From the IMG/VR virus record IMGVR_UViG_3300032224_000723, positions 92,994-156,993 of that record: a stretch of 64,000 nt of DNA, one strand, 5' to 3'. Origin of the DNA: a virus. The translations under genes were made by a program, and so were the position numbers. Shown here piece by piece: positions 16,258 to 26,125 of this stretch; position 1 is the first letter of the stretch, and each line of letters starts with the position of its first letter. Below the pieces are notes generated by a model. The model was not told the DNA's origin and made no database searches. It worked only from the letters and a program-made list of their open reading frames with translations.

Positions 16258-17385
16258 TTATCCTTCAGTAATATTTATAGTGCTACTGTAGTCATACCCC
16301 GGTTTCATCATATCAATCTGCATTTGTTTGTATCCAGAATCAGCCCAACTATAATTAAACGTATTTGACACACCGTTAACTTCAATTTTATAGATGTCTA
16401 AGTGTGAACCTAATATGTTCCATATAGTTTGATAGTCTTCAGTACCAAAACTCTCTTTTAACATAACTTGGCCAATTGGCAAATATCCTAAACTTAACTT
16501 AGGATCCATTGGATCTCTTCCGTTGTCAATTAACCAATCATGAAATCTTTGTTGTTCTGTATTGTGCCAAGGCACTGGGCCACCGAGCTTAACATCGTTG
16601 CCCCATTCAACATCAAATTCCCCGCTATAATATTTTAGTTCAGTTATGGCTTCACATACTGTGTCTGTTAATTCTGGTGCACCTTCATCTCTAAAAACTT
16701 CAAATAGTGTTTTACCTATTTGTGTCCAATGCATATATACACCGCCTATTACACGATCATATCCATTTTGTAAAAATAACTGTCTATGATTATCTGTTAA
16801 ATCAAATCTAGGACTATTAATAAATGTTGTAATTTGACTGGGTCGTACCCAATAAGGAACTGTGGTTAATTTACGTTGGCTCAGTATTAAATTTTCTATT
16901 TCGTGACAAATGTTATTCAATTGTCGTATTGCATATTTTGTTTCGTAGTCAGCACGACGATAGTAATCACTTAGATTCCAAACTGTGCCTTGCAACTGTT
17001 CAAAATGATTGTGTAGTTTGTTCAACAATTCATGATTTGGTCCCAATGTACCCACATTAAATCCTTCTGTGGCTGTGTCAGGTGCTAATAAATTGTCGGG
17101 CTGTATATCCAAATCAATTTGATAATCTGGAAAATAGTTATTGATTGTAACTACATGCATTTGCAATTCTGTGCATAGGTATTCTAAACTACGGGAAGTT
17201 TTTGGAAAACCCATAAAGCAAAAATTCTTTTCTAATAAATTATTAGACTGCAACAAACCTTTAAGTGCATGTGTCCAATCCCTTGCTAGTTCATTGTCTG
17301 CAGGTTGAATTACATAATCAATTTGATCGTTATAATTTAATGGATTACGTAGTACTACTTTAATTGATTGATTGCCACCACTCAT
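16258..17385 (-). CDS. Unknown protein of the radical SAM block (375 residues)
   Basis: I do not recognise this protein. It has a predominantly helical middle (LLNKLHNHFEQLQG ... AIRQLNNICHEIENLI) and a C-terminal part with DVKLGGPVPWHN, FHDWLIDNGRDP and GYLPIGQV. Comparable elements occur in the same order in the 269-residue protein at 20226 (ILHKSVETLVG, LVHELHYCLHLVQNGI, DVKLQNPF, LLDFFLKHDP, GYPVVGKV), so the two are probably distant homologues. No cofactor motif is visible. It overlaps the next radical SAM gene by 26 bases. Confidence 0.75.
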   Translation of the reverse strand: MSGGNQSIKVVLRNPLNYNDQIDYVIQPADNELARDWTHALKGLLQSNNLLEKNFCFMGFPKTSRSLEYLCTELQMHVVTINNYFPDYQIDLDIQPDNLLAPDTATEGFNVGTLGPNHELLNKLHNHFEQLQGTVWNLSDYYRRADYETKYAIRQLNNICHEIENLILSQRKLTTVPYWVRPSQITTFINSPRFDLTDNHRQLFLQNGYDRVIGGVYMHWTQIGKTLFEVFRDEGAPELTDTVCEAITELKYYSGEFDVEWGNDVKLGGPVPWHNTEQQRFHDWLIDNGRDPMDPKLSLGYLPIGQVMLKESFGTEDYQTIWNILGSHLDIYKIEVNGVSNTFNYSWADSGYKQMQIDMMKPGYDYSSTINITEG

Positions 17386-18658
17386 ATACGTCCGGTCTTT
17401 GTTTTAGTATGTCCGCCATGGTATAAGTATCACCGCGGATCTTCTCTAATTGTAACACACGGGCTTTACCTTTTGCAAGACCTTTGGCATATTCATCAGG
17501 CCAAGATTCAGCGAAAGTGGGTCTGGTTTTTAGCTGAACTAAGATATCCTGTAGGGCGTTGCCAGAAATCTTTAACTGGTCAATCATTTCGTCTACCCAA
17601 GGATGTAATAGTTCCCGGGGTAGTGCTAACGGTGACATAACTATGTCCGGTGTAAAACTAAACACCACTTTTGCTAAAACATCTACATCTAACTCTTGTG
17701 CGAGTCTCCCAATATGTGCAACCTCGAACATTCCGGGCAAAGTGAGCGTAAAGTCAATTCGGACTTGACGACTGTGACGTCTGATTTTAAGTCCCTCACG
17801 GAAGTTTTCAAGCCACGTAGTATAGTCAAGGCCTGTTCTAATATATTCACCGATTGCGCCTGTTCCGTCGAGGCTTGCACATATCTGCCAATCCCGAAGC
17901 CTGCTAAGAATATCATTGTAAAGATTGATACCTTTATAATTAACCCTAGAAAGGTTAGTGTTGTATCGAGCATAAACATTTGGTCCGTCTCCCAATTCTA
18001 TTATCCGTTTCATATAACGCCAATGTTGTTCGTACATTAAAGGTTCACCACCAACCCAATATACTTCTTCAACACGGTGTTCTTCGACGGCTTGACTAAA
18101 CTCTGCCTCAATTTGTGTATCTTGAAACTGTTCAATCTGTTTTTTGATATCAGGCTGCATCCAATTATTCTTTGGATTATGCCAATTGATCATGTTGTGT
18201 TGGCGTTGCTCGCTTTCCCAAGCACTGCTTAACATGTCACCGCACATACGACATTTGAAATTACATAAGTTACTAAACCTATAATCCCAACTCACAGGCT
18301 TCATTGTAGTATAACCTGTAGTGTCTGTACTTGCGACTACTTCATTGTACTTATTCCCAAATAAACTATCAAAATAACTGCGGTAAACGGCAGTGTTTAA
18401 AAGTTTGTCATTACATACTTCACATTCAGGCAAAGTTTCACCTGCCATCATACGCCTACGCACAGACTTCATGTGTTCACTGTTCCAATGTTCGTCTAAT
18501 GTGATAGGTATATATTTGCCAGTGCCAGCACTTGTGTCAATATACTGCTGAAAGTTTTGTGCAGGCTCTCTACTGGCGCAACACATTCTACGCTCAGTTT
18601 GTGGACTTAGATATGTATGGGTCCAAGGGGCCAAACATAGTGTATTAGGTTTTGTCAT
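17360..18658 (-). CDS. Radical SAM protein with N-terminal twitch region
   Basis: A 432-residue enzyme that would cleave S-adenosylmethionine at a 4Fe-4S cluster. The cluster motif CNFKCRMC is at Cys132, Cys136 and Cys139, and YWVGGEPLMY follows as the GGE element. The N-terminus carries a second cysteine set (Cys8 in CLAPWTH, Cys26-Cys27, and Cys79/Cys82 in CEVC), the arrangement of N-terminal twitch radical SAM proteins that hold an auxiliary cluster. The substrate is unknown. It overlaps the oxygenase gene upstream by 14 bases. Confidence 0.88.
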   Translation of the reverse strand: MTKPNTLCLAPWTHTYLSPQTERRMCCASREPAQNFQQYIDTSAGTGKYIPITLDEHWNSEHMKSVRRRMMAGETLPECEVCNDKLLNTAVYRSYFDSLFGNKYNEVVASTDTTGYTTMKPVSWDYRFSNLCNFKCRMCGDMLSSAWESEQRQHNMINWHNPKNNWMQPDIKKQIEQFQDTQIEAEFSQAVEEHRVEEVYWVGGEPLMYEQHWRYMKRIIELGDGPNVYARYNTNLSRVNYKGINLYNDILSRLRDWQICASLDGTGAIGEYIRTGLDYTTWLENFREGLKIRRHSRQVRIDFTLTLPGMFEVAHIGRLAQELDVDVLAKVVFSFTPDIVMSPLALPRELLHPWVDEMIDQLKISGNALQDILVQLKTRPTFAESWPDEYAKGLAKGKARVLQLEKIRGDTYTMADILKQRPDVYEWWQSIN

Positions 18659-19163
18659 TGATCCAATTTATGTAAAGTGATTTTCGAATTATACCTGCAG
18701 GAACACTACCAACCATTCCGTGAAATATTTTGTCGCTGTTTAACAATATTAATCCGGTGTTTTTCTTATAAGGAATTTTGAAACGGACACCTTCTTCATA
18801 TTCTGTGCCGATTTCTAATTCCTCATCCCCTAAATAAATTATCATTACATTCTGTACACTTGGGGCATCATAATGAAAAGGATTAATATATCCTGGATGA
18901 TCTCTCCATAATTCCATTCCCCTAATCCTCGGTTTTTCAGTAACTGTGTGTATTATAAAAGATATCGAATCAAGTATACGATGGCGTAGGTCAGTGTTGT
19001 CACGAATAAAACATACTTCTCTAGGATTATCACCGTTTGGTTGGCTTGGTCGAATCTGGTTACGAAAAAATGTATTACATCTATCAACTATGTCAGTTAA
19101 TAGCACAGGATCAAATACATTTGATAATGCAAAGCCATTAGTTGATAAATTATTAATTTCCAT
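18645..19163 (-). CDS. 2-oxoglutarate/Fe(II)-dependent oxygenase-like protein
   Basis: A 172-residue protein with the iron triad and co-substrate arginine in the expected order: His97 and Asp99 (HYD), His148 (FHGMVGS) and Arg160. This fits prolyl-hydroxylase-like 2OG oxygenases, which hydroxylate a peptide or small molecule. It lies between two radical SAM genes, four bases after one and overlapping the other by 14, suggesting action on the same substrate. The substrate is not inferable. Confidence 0.8.
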   Translation of the reverse strand: MEINNLSTNGFALSNVFDPVLLTDIVDRCNTFFRNQIRPSQPNGDNPREVCFIRDNTDLRHRILDSISFIIHTVTEKPRIRGMELWRDHPGYINPFHYDAPSVQNVMIIYLGDEELEIGTEYEEGVRFKIPYKKNTGLILLNSDKIFHGMVGSVPAGIIRKSLYINWINDKT

Positions 19164-19167
19164 TTGC

Positions 19168-20229
19168 TTATATACTTTGAAGAATGCCTAAATTATGATT
19201 TTTAAATATCGGATCTAACATGATTTCTTTTAATTCAGTATAATGAGGAGATTCTGGAATATGCACACACTGTTTAGAAAAATTGTGCCATGTGCCCCAG
19301 TCAGACAAATGAGAAAAGTTGGCATACATATTATAGTTTTCACATAAGTAAACAAATTCTTTCATTTCTTTATAATTAGAAATCTGAACTACAAAATTGC
19401 CTATCTTATCTACATGATTCAATGATGACAAGTATCCTAAGTTTTCCAGCAAATTGTCCCATCGTCCCCCACGTCTAACTTTTTCGTAAGTTGTTTTGGT
19501 GGCTGCATCTATACTAACTTCTATTTTCTTAATATTTGAAATAAAGTTTGTATCTAGTTCAGACAGTCGAGTTTTTAAAAATGATCCATTGGATCTAATA
19601 TTAAATCTTATGTTTTTTAAGTGCTGGACTTGTTCAATGAAGAATAGATAAATTTTACTAACAAAAGGTTCACCGTTGGATCCTATCATGATATTAAATG
19701 TTTGGTCTTGCGCTGATCTAATCCACAATACTATTTTTTCAATCCATTTTTTTCTTACTTCGATATACTCTGAGGACGAATCCATTATCACCCTTTCTCT
19801 ACAACTGGGGCAACTTAAATTACAACTCATATCAATTCCAACATTTAAAGTAATGCCATTAGCTTCGTTGATCATGTTTTGAATTTTTATCCCACATGAG
19901 TCAACTACACAATATGTAAACTTTTTTTCTGTAATAGATTTTTGTATAGCCTGTGCTATTGGAGAATTAAAAACTTCTTCTATAGAATCGAATCCTTCAA
20001 TAAGCCCCACTGGGTAAGGTAACCACCCATCACAGTTACACAAGAATATCCTACCTTTATGATCTAAATTTAAACTAGTCCAAGGTATTTTACAAGAATT
20101 TGCTATCCCTTGCTTGTCTGAAGGTAAGTTATGGACTTTTCTTATATACTCAAGATCATGATTGATGTTGCTAAGATAGCCATCTGGCATAGTTATCGTG
20201 GACCAACTTCCTGCTGTGGGTTTCATCAT
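19168..20229 (-). CDS. Radical SAM protein, divergent twitch type
   Basis: A 353-residue protein with the cluster motif CNLSCPSC at Cys136, Cys140 and Cys143. An auxiliary cysteine set precedes it: Cys46 in CKIPWTSLNLDHKG, Cys64 and Cys66, and Cys107/Cys112. The expected CC pair is instead CNC, and the GGEP element is the changed GSNGEPFV, so it is a divergent member. The CKIPW...GR start is typical of SPASM/twitch proteins. It overlaps the upstream unknown gene by four bases (ATGA). Confidence 0.83.
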   Translation of the reverse strand: MMKPTAGSWSTITMPDGYLSNINHDLEYIRKVHNLPSDKQGIANSCKIPWTSLNLDHKGRIFLCNCDGWLPYPVGLIEGFDSIEEVFNSPIAQAIQKSITEKKFTYCVVDSCGIKIQNMINEANGITLNVGIDMSCNLSCPSCRERVIMDSSSEYIEVRKKWIEKIVLWIRSAQDQTFNIMIGSNGEPFVSKIYLFFIEQVQHLKNIRFNIRSNGSFLKTRLSELDTNFISNIKKIEVSIDAATKTTYEKVRRGGRWDNLLENLGYLSSLNHVDKIGNFVVQISNYKEMKEFVYLCENYNMYANFSHLSDWGTWHNFSKQCVHIPESPHYTELKEIMLDPIFKNHNLGILQSI

Positions 20230-21035
20230 TCAAATTCCAAACTATCAAATTCTAATTCTTTAATATTTAACACCACATGTAGATCATCTAGATTAGTAAC
20301 TTTACCAACAACAGGATATCCTGTGTAATGCAATATTTTTTCTGTCCCATGTAATTCAACAAACCCAGGATCGTGTTTTAAAAAGAAATCTAAAAGTTCA
20401 TTGTGTTGGGTGAATGTACCGTAATTAGTTTGTGCTATATTGATACCTGGTTTAACCATGTCATGAAATTTACAAGTCTGTGTTATGTTAACCCCATCTT
20501 GTTCTTGAAAAATTTGTAATGGGCCGTGCCCCACAAAAGGATTTTGTAATTTAACATCCCCGATATTTAAATCATTTTTAAATTTAAAATCTAGGGGTAG
20601 ACTAAATCCTTCGTCGTTGAACCATTCTATTTGTAACCATGATCCTCTAGTAGATTGAATTCCGTTTTGAACTAGGTGTAAACAGTAATGCAACTCATGT
20701 ACGAGATAGTCATGCTTTGCAGGGATATCGTCAAAACCATAGCCGACTAATGTTTCTACACTTTTGTGTAATATCGGTGCAATATCATCATCAAAACCTG
20801 TATGTAAATCCCACAGAGGGGATTCGAACTCCCATGTCCACTTGAATGCTTTTTTGGCCTTAACGATTAATTCTTTCATATACTTGTTAGTGTATTTTAG
20901 TGGGTCTCTGAATACAGGCGGGCTATGTGAATAATTTTCCTCAATTAATTTAAAATAATTATTTCCGACTTCTGAGTCTTCTATTTCTAATTTTAATGTT
21001 GGAGCATTTCGAAATTGAACTAAAATTCTACTCAT
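20226..21035 (-). CDS. Unknown protein of the radical SAM block (269 residues)
   Basis: Not a recognised family. It appears distantly related to the 375-residue protein at 16258, since several short segments occur in the same order. It contains a His-rich helix (HDYLVHELHYCLHLV), many aromatic residues and an acidic end. It sits between two radical SAM genes with 4- and 8-base overlaps. It could be a partner protein or a substrate of the radical SAM enzymes, but nothing in the sequence decides this. Confidence 0.75.
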   Translation of the reverse strand: MSRILVQFRNAPTLKLEIEDSEVGNNYFKLIEENYSHSPPVFRDPLKYTNKYMKELIVKAKKAFKWTWEFESPLWDLHTGFDDDIAPILHKSVETLVGYGFDDIPAKHDYLVHELHYCLHLVQNGIQSTRGSWLQIEWFNDEGFSLPLDFKFKNDLNIGDVKLQNPFVGHGPLQIFQEQDGVNITQTCKFHDMVKPGINIAQTNYGTFTQHNELLDFFLKHDPGFVELHGTEKILHYTGYPVVGKVTNLDDLHVVLNIKELEFDSLEFE

Positions 21036-22251
21036 AACCCATAGCCTTTGCTATCTCTGGATGTGTATCCATAAAATTCTGCCGACGATATTCGTCTGCT
21101 TGTTTCATTCGTCTTAAAAATTCTACCCCATCACTGCCTGGTCCATTTTCAATAAAGTTGATTAAATTATCTACTTCTTGTTGAAATTTATTAGATTTCC
21201 AAAACGTTAATTTTAATTTATTTAACACAAGTTCTTTTGCCTCAGGGGTCATATGTTGTATACTCATATGAGGAGGACTGTGTAGCATATTAAAGTAAAT
21301 ACTGCCAAACTTTTTAGTAATTGCCCACGACAACAATTCATCTAGATAGTAAACATTCTGAATGTTAACAGTAAAACAAAGTTGCGTAGTTATGTGACTT
21401 TGATTGGTATGCGCTGCCAATTGGAAGGAAGGCCAAGAAGCTTGGATCACTGCATCAATGTTTGCATTTGCTTCATCCCATTTTGCACCATATCGTTCAT
21501 ATTCAAATCTGTTCCCAACATTGTCTATACTAAAGGCAATGTCAACTCGTTTAAATTTGCTCCAAATTTTAAAGAACTTGTTGGGACTAACTGTAGCATT
21601 AGTGTTGTAATGTATGTCAATATTTTCAGCGTACCCGTGTTCGCTTGCATACTCCAACAAATCCCAATGCTCTTGTATCAACCATGGCTCACCACCAGTA
21701 AACTCAAAGTATTTGATGTTGGGCAACAATGATTTTAAGTTTTCCCAGAACTCAGGACTTTCTTCAGGCCACGTTCCAGCCTTGAGCCACTTATATGCAA
21801 TGTGCGATTTTTTATCAGCACCTGGGGGCAAGTAATCCATTTCTTCTGCAGCCCACTTGCTACTTGACCATGAACCACAGATACGACATTTTAAATTACA
21901 GATATTACCTAGTTTAAGATCAATGAACCATAACTGATCAGGAGTATCGTTTGCCCAATCGACTTCTGCGTATAGATCTTTTAATCGTATACGACTGTTA
22001 ATTCGTTTGCTTATACGTCCAGCAGCTTCCTCATCCCAACATTGTTGACAAGTTGCAGGCTTTTCTCCAGCACGAAATTGTCTACGTAGATCCTGCATAT
22101 ACTCACTTTTATATGCATCCTCTAAGGTATTTTGTCTTAGATCAATAACAGGAATTTCTTCTCTTGCTAAACAGCAAGGGCGAGTAGTGCCCATGGGACT
22201 GGTTTCTATACTAATCCATGGCAACATACAAATTGAATCAGGTAGGGTCAT
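21028..22251 (-). CDS. Radical SAM protein with N-terminal twitch region
   Basis: A 407-residue protein. The cluster motif CNLKCRIC is at Cys118, Cys122 and Cys125, with the FTGGEPW element after it. The auxiliary set is Cys8 (CMLPWISIE), Cys26-Cys27 and Cys68/Cys71 (CQQC). Its C-terminus (HPEIAKAMGYE) matches that of the distant gene at 60927 (HSDIAKAMGYT), and both share FDYERYGAKW/FEYQRNGAIW-like segments, so they are paralogues. It overlaps its neighbours by 8 and 14 bases. The substrate is unknown. Confidence 0.88.
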   Translation of the reverse strand: MTLPDSICMLPWISIETSPMGTTRPCCLAREEIPVIDLRQNTLEDAYKSEYMQDLRRQFRAGEKPATCQQCWDEEAAGRISKRINSRIRLKDLYAEVDWANDTPDQLWFIDLKLGNICNLKCRICGSWSSSKWAAEEMDYLPPGADKKSHIAYKWLKAGTWPEESPEFWENLKSLLPNIKYFEFTGGEPWLIQEHWDLLEYASEHGYAENIDIHYNTNATVSPNKFFKIWSKFKRVDIAFSIDNVGNRFEYERYGAKWDEANANIDAVIQASWPSFQLAAHTNQSHITTQLCFTVNIQNVYYLDELLSWAITKKFGSIYFNMLHSPPHMSIQHMTPEAKELVLNKLKLTFWKSNKFQQEVDNLINFIENGPGSDGVEFLRRMKQADEYRRQNFMDTHPEIAKAMGYE

Positions 22252-23581
22252 AATCTTTTAATGGTTGTAGTTCTGTAAAAGTTGTCCAAAAGTCTTCATT
22301 ACGTATTCTGTCTAAGTCTGCCACTTCTTTTTTAAATTTTGACCAGTGATATATTTGACTTTGATCGTTCATTAAGTTTAGTATGCTTTTAAATCCATTG
22401 GTAGCACGTTTTAACGTATCCTGTGGTTCCAGCCAAGCAATGTGCTGTTCATATGCAGGCGTAATTGTTTGTTGTTTAAACCAGTCTGGGAATATATCTA
22501 CCCTATACCAATCAGGACTTTGACATATATTTACATTAAAGTCTTTGGCGTGAATCAATCCTTGTTCAGTCCATGCTTTATGGAAATCCAGCACATGAAG
22601 TACATTCATCGCACTGATAGTTGCGCTGACATAAAAATCCACATGCGGTACTTGTTCCATCATACGACGTCGATTGTCTAGTGTTTGTGACCAATCTGTG
22701 CCTTTACGTATTAATTCTGCACGTGGCCCCATGGCATCTAAACTAGCGCCTACACTTACATTTTTAAAATGTTTCCAATACTCAAATACGTGTTTGTCTT
22801 TAAATCTCAATTCACTGAAGTTTGTGTTATACTGTATGCGAACATCTGTTTTACCTGCTTCGATTAACTTCTCTAATAAGAAATAATGTTCCTTCATAAT
22901 AAGAGGTTCGCCGCCTGCAAAATACACTTGTTCAAGATATGGTATATGCGGCATCATTTGTTCAATCATTGAATCTTCGTCGCCTGCTGTGTATTCTACA
23001 CGGGCCATGTCCCTGCCTAATACATCAGGTTTACGATCGTAGAGTTTAACATGGTCGTTGTACCAGTTACTGCTAAAGATAGGACCACAACTACGGCAAC
23101 TAAAATTACATAAGTTGCTAAATCTCACGTCCCAATATCTAATTTTAAAGTCTGGGTGTGTTCCATCAGGTTGTGTGTTATCCACTTCTTTGATATGATG
23201 ACCGTAATTACGATTACTATCGTATCGCATACTAAACGCACCATGTTGTTCCTGCTCATAGCACTTGTTACATTCTTTACAAGGTTTATCCTCAAGCATG
23301 TTTTGTCGCATTAAACGGTATGGCTCTTGATTCCATACTTGTTCCATAGTACTTTTACGTAAGTCACCTACAGGATGCCAGTAATCACTTAAACAGCACG
23401 GGTATGCACGACCATCTGGAAAAGCATGCATGTGCATCCATGGTAACATACAAAACGATTTACTCTCGGTTAGTCGTTTCCATTGTGTATCTGTTAAATC
23501 GGACTTATCAGCAAAATAAGGAGCACGTTGATTATAGTCGTAGCCCTTATTGTAAAAACCTTTTACGTCTTTATCTGTCAT
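22238..23581 (-). CDS. Radical SAM protein with N-terminal twitch region
   Basis: A 447-residue protein. The cluster motif CNFSCRSC is at Cys158, Cys162 and Cys165; YFAGGEPLI follows. The auxiliary region is textbook: CMLPWMHMHAFPDG (Cys44), Cys62-Cys63, and Cys101, Cys104 and Cys107. It has about 40 more N-terminal residues than the paralogue at 21028. The proteins at 17360 and 22238 share the VRYW/WDYRFSNLCNF pattern around the motif. It overlaps neighbours by 14 and 4 bases. Confidence 0.88.
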   Translation of the reverse strand: MTDKDVKGFYNKGYDYNQRAPYFADKSDLTDTQWKRLTESKSFCMLPWMHMHAFPDGRAYPCCLSDYWHPVGDLRKSTMEQVWNQEPYRLMRQNMLEDKPCKECNKCYEQEQHGAFSMRYDSNRNYGHHIKEVDNTQPDGTHPDFKIRYWDVRFSNLCNFSCRSCGPIFSSNWYNDHVKLYDRKPDVLGRDMARVEYTAGDEDSMIEQMMPHIPYLEQVYFAGGEPLIMKEHYFLLEKLIEAGKTDVRIQYNTNFSELRFKDKHVFEYWKHFKNVSVGASLDAMGPRAELIRKGTDWSQTLDNRRRMMEQVPHVDFYVSATISAMNVLHVLDFHKAWTEQGLIHAKDFNVNICQSPDWYRVDIFPDWFKQQTITPAYEQHIAWLEPQDTLKRATNGFKSILNLMNDQSQIYHWSKFKKEVADLDRIRNEDFWTTFTELQPLKDYDPT

Positions 23582-24957
23582 AATGTATTGTACCAGTTTG
23601 CGAGCGCAGGAAATGTTTCTGTAAAGTTTTTACCACGACGTTGATCATATTGCATGTAGAAGTTTTTAAAGTCACGTTGTAGCACAATTTGCGACATTGC
23701 TTCTTTGTGTGCTTCACTGACTTCACGAATATAGTCCAACAATCTTGTTAATTGATTCCATTCGTACTCATGCATTTCTGAGCCGTGCCTATAACTGTCA
23801 GCAAAGTCATTCAATTTGTTGTAATACATTGATCGGATATCTTCAGGAAATACAGTCAGTGATTGAAAACTAGGAAAGCGTAATATATTTAATGAAAAAT
23901 TAATTGCATCTTTTCCGTATTCACGTTTCCAATTCATAACCATTTCTAGGAAACTGTCCAGACTATCGAGACACAAAGCATTAATGGTACACATGACATG
24001 AAGCCCGCAAAATTTTCCGCTGTCCAGTAATCGTTCTACATTGTTGGCCCAGTCGTCGAATACAAGCCCGTCTCGAATATATTCTGCTTGTAGACTCATT
24101 GATTCGTTACTGGTGTACAAATCAACTTCAACACCATCAACTGCTGCCAACAATCTATCAATATCTACGTCTGTGCCTAGATTACTGTTAATGGCTAGTC
24201 GCGTCGTCGACTTGCCTTTATTGTTCTTAAACCACTCAATGAGGTTCCACGTGTGGGCGGACATGAGAGGTTCACCTCCTGTGATTCTAAGTTCTTTAAG
24301 GGTTCTATGGAGGTCTGATTCCCACCATTTGAAGAATGCTTCCACATACGGATTAGTCTCACTGAATTTATAAAGTTGACTGCTATCATGAGTGTGAGTA
24401 AAATGGTTCCTACCGTCACTAACCAATCCTGTGTAGGATCCATTTTTTCTGATGTCATTAACCCAGGTACTACTAAATGCAGGGTTACAATAAGAACAAG
24501 CGAACTGGCAAGTGCGGTCAAAAGCAATTTCAAGAGTTTGAAGGTCGATGTCTGTCGTGGGGTCTGATTTGAATGCATGGTCTAAGTCCTCATCTGAATA
24601 TATTACTGTTTTGTATACACGATCGCTAATAGGCACTGGCACATCTACACCAGTATATTTTGGATCTTTGTACATATCTTCAATCTTCCAGCAGTATTCA
24701 CAACCACTGGGACGTTCTCCTGCTTGCATTTGACTACGTTCAAATTTCTTTTTAGTAGTGTTATGCAGAGACTTGGGATTAAATTTAATTGCTTCAACAT
24801 CAACTGCATGTGGCAATGGATGATGGCAACTGGTTGTTTGCCCGCTGCCTAACCATATAGTGGCATTGTACCATTTTGCTCCGCAGAAACTTGCCGACTT
24901 AATGTCAATGACTCTGCGTTTGTATTCTAAATCTGTTTCGTTGGGTAACCTAGCCAT
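23578..24957 (-). CDS. Radical SAM protein, long subtype
   Basis: A 459-residue protein. The cluster motif is CQFACSYC at Cys150, Cys154 and Cys157, with LRITGGEPLM after it. The N-terminal set is Cys25 (FCGAKWYNATIWLGSG), Cys44 in a CHHP and Cys86/Cys89 (CEYC). This CHHP and the segment AIKFNPKSLHNT mark a subtype shared only with the gene at 26109. The tail DQRRGKNFTETFPAL also matches that gene (DKRRGTGFIRTFPEM). Substrate unknown. Confidence 0.87.
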   Translation of the reverse strand: MARLPNETDLEYKRRVIDIKSASFCGAKWYNATIWLGSGQTTSCHHPLPHAVDVEAIKFNPKSLHNTTKKKFERSQMQAGERPSGCEYCWKIEDMYKDPKYTGVDVPVPISDRVYKTVIYSDEDLDHAFKSDPTTDIDLQTLEIAFDRTCQFACSYCNPAFSSTWVNDIRKNGSYTGLVSDGRNHFTHTHDSSQLYKFSETNPYVEAFFKWWESDLHRTLKELRITGGEPLMSAHTWNLIEWFKNNKGKSTTRLAINSNLGTDVDIDRLLAAVDGVEVDLYTSNESMSLQAEYIRDGLVFDDWANNVERLLDSGKFCGLHVMCTINALCLDSLDSFLEMVMNWKREYGKDAINFSLNILRFPSFQSLTVFPEDIRSMYYNKLNDFADSYRHGSEMHEYEWNQLTRLLDYIREVSEAHKEAMSQIVLQRDFKNFYMQYDQRRGKNFTETFPALANWYNTL

Positions 24958-26125
24958 TCACATGCTCCGACAATTTTGATAATGTTGTTTTCCAATTAAT
25001 GTTTCTTAGCGAATCTATTTTTGTTAAATAATCTCTCCAGTCGTCACCACTTGTTATTCTTGCAGTTTCTAATTTAGAAATAATAGAATTTTTAATGTAA
25101 GCATAGTCATCCGAGATTGTTTGTAGATGATCTATAGCAGGTTGTTTTAATTCTTGGTCAATTGACTCTAAAGATAAAACATTCCCTCCGTAACTTTGGT
25201 CGCCCGCAAATGTTATGTATATCTCAATTGGATCTGTATTAGGTAATTCTGAGAAATGCGTGTTTTTCCAATCAATTATATCTTTTATATAAAACATATT
25301 AACCTTACTAACTGTTACCCCTAATTGTAACCACATATTAGGAATCACCGAGTTTAAATTTCTAATGTTAAACATATTTTCTTGTACTTGAGACCATTTT
25401 GCCGGATATCTAATATATTCAAATTGATTACCTATTGCATCTATACTAAAATATATTTTTACTAATTTCGTTTTCTGCCATAGTTCTACGGCTTCATCTG
25501 TAGGAAATACTGTGCCATTTGTATTATAACTCACCGTCACTTTACTTAGGTCACAACCTTGATGTTCCATCTCTTTTAAAACATTGACATGATCGTCTGT
25601 TAATAACGGTTCACCTCCTTGAAAATGCAGTAGTTGAATTTTATTCAATGGCAAAGACTTGTATATTAAATTACCATTTCCAGACACTTTTACTTCACCA
25701 CCTGTTATAGGATATCCCAGTTTTTTATAATCAGGCTTCCATAACGAACTGTATCTAGGGCCGCAAGTAACACATTTTAAATTACAAACATTTTCACAAT
25801 TATAAGAAAGACTTATTAATTCAACAGTATCATCTATGGTTATTTTATTTTGTTCAAATACCTTTTGTTGTCCTATTCTGTAGCTTTGTGTATTATGTTT
25901 TTCATGTATTAAACATCTATTACATTCTGGCACAGTTTCAATTGAATTTCTTACATAATTTAAATAATCATTGTTATAGAAATCCACTACATCATAGGCA
26001 TTATTACTGAATACTTGATCACAACACATAGCAACAAGCGCAGATTGTTTATCAACTTTTTCAATATACAGACCTTTTTTATATAAAGGACAATCAATTT
26101 TTGTTTCGTTATGTTGTTTTAGCAT
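24950..26125 (-). CDS. Radical SAM protein with N-terminal twitch region
   Basis: A 391-residue protein if started at the ATG at 26125. The frame continues to a TTG at 26152 inside the upstream gene, but the ATG gives a normal short overlap of 17 bases. The cluster motif CNLKCVTC is at Cys114, Cys118 and Cys121, with LLHFQGGEPLL following. The auxiliary set is Cys12, the CC at 34-35 and CNRC at 68-71. It is more AT-rich in codon choice than its neighbours by eye, which may indicate a separate origin. Substrate unknown. Confidence 0.85.
   Translation of the reverse strand: MLKQHNETKIDCPLYKKGLYIEKVDKQSALVAMCCDQVFSNNAYDVVDFYNNDYLNYVRNSIETVPECNRCLIHEKHNTQSYRIGQQKVFEQNKITIDDTVELISLSYNCENVCNLKCVTCGPRYSSLWKPDYKKLGYPITGGEVKVSGNGNLIYKSLPLNKIQLLHFQGGEPLLTDDHVNVLKEMEHQGCDLSKVTVSYNTNGTVFPTDEAVELWQKTKLVKIYFSIDAIGNQFEYIRYPAKWSQVQENMFNIRNLNSVIPNMWLQLGVTVSKVNMFYIKDIIDWKNTHFSELPNTDPIEIYITFAGDQSYGGNVLSLESIDQELKQPAIDHLQTISDDYAYIKNSIISKLETARITSGDDWRDYLTKIDSLRNINWKTTLSKLSEHVNG

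Noticed and set aside
16165-16368. Rightward 67-residue frame
   Set aside because: Antisense to the 33-residue gene and the end of the 375-residue gene, with no ribosome site.
17689-17979. Leftward 96-residue frame with a membrane-like N-terminus
   Set aside because: It lies wholly within the radical SAM gene at 17360 in another frame and has no ribosome site; a shadow frame.
24195-24578. Leftward 127-residue frame
   Set aside because: Contained in the radical SAM gene at 23578; composition and lack of a start site indicate a shadow.
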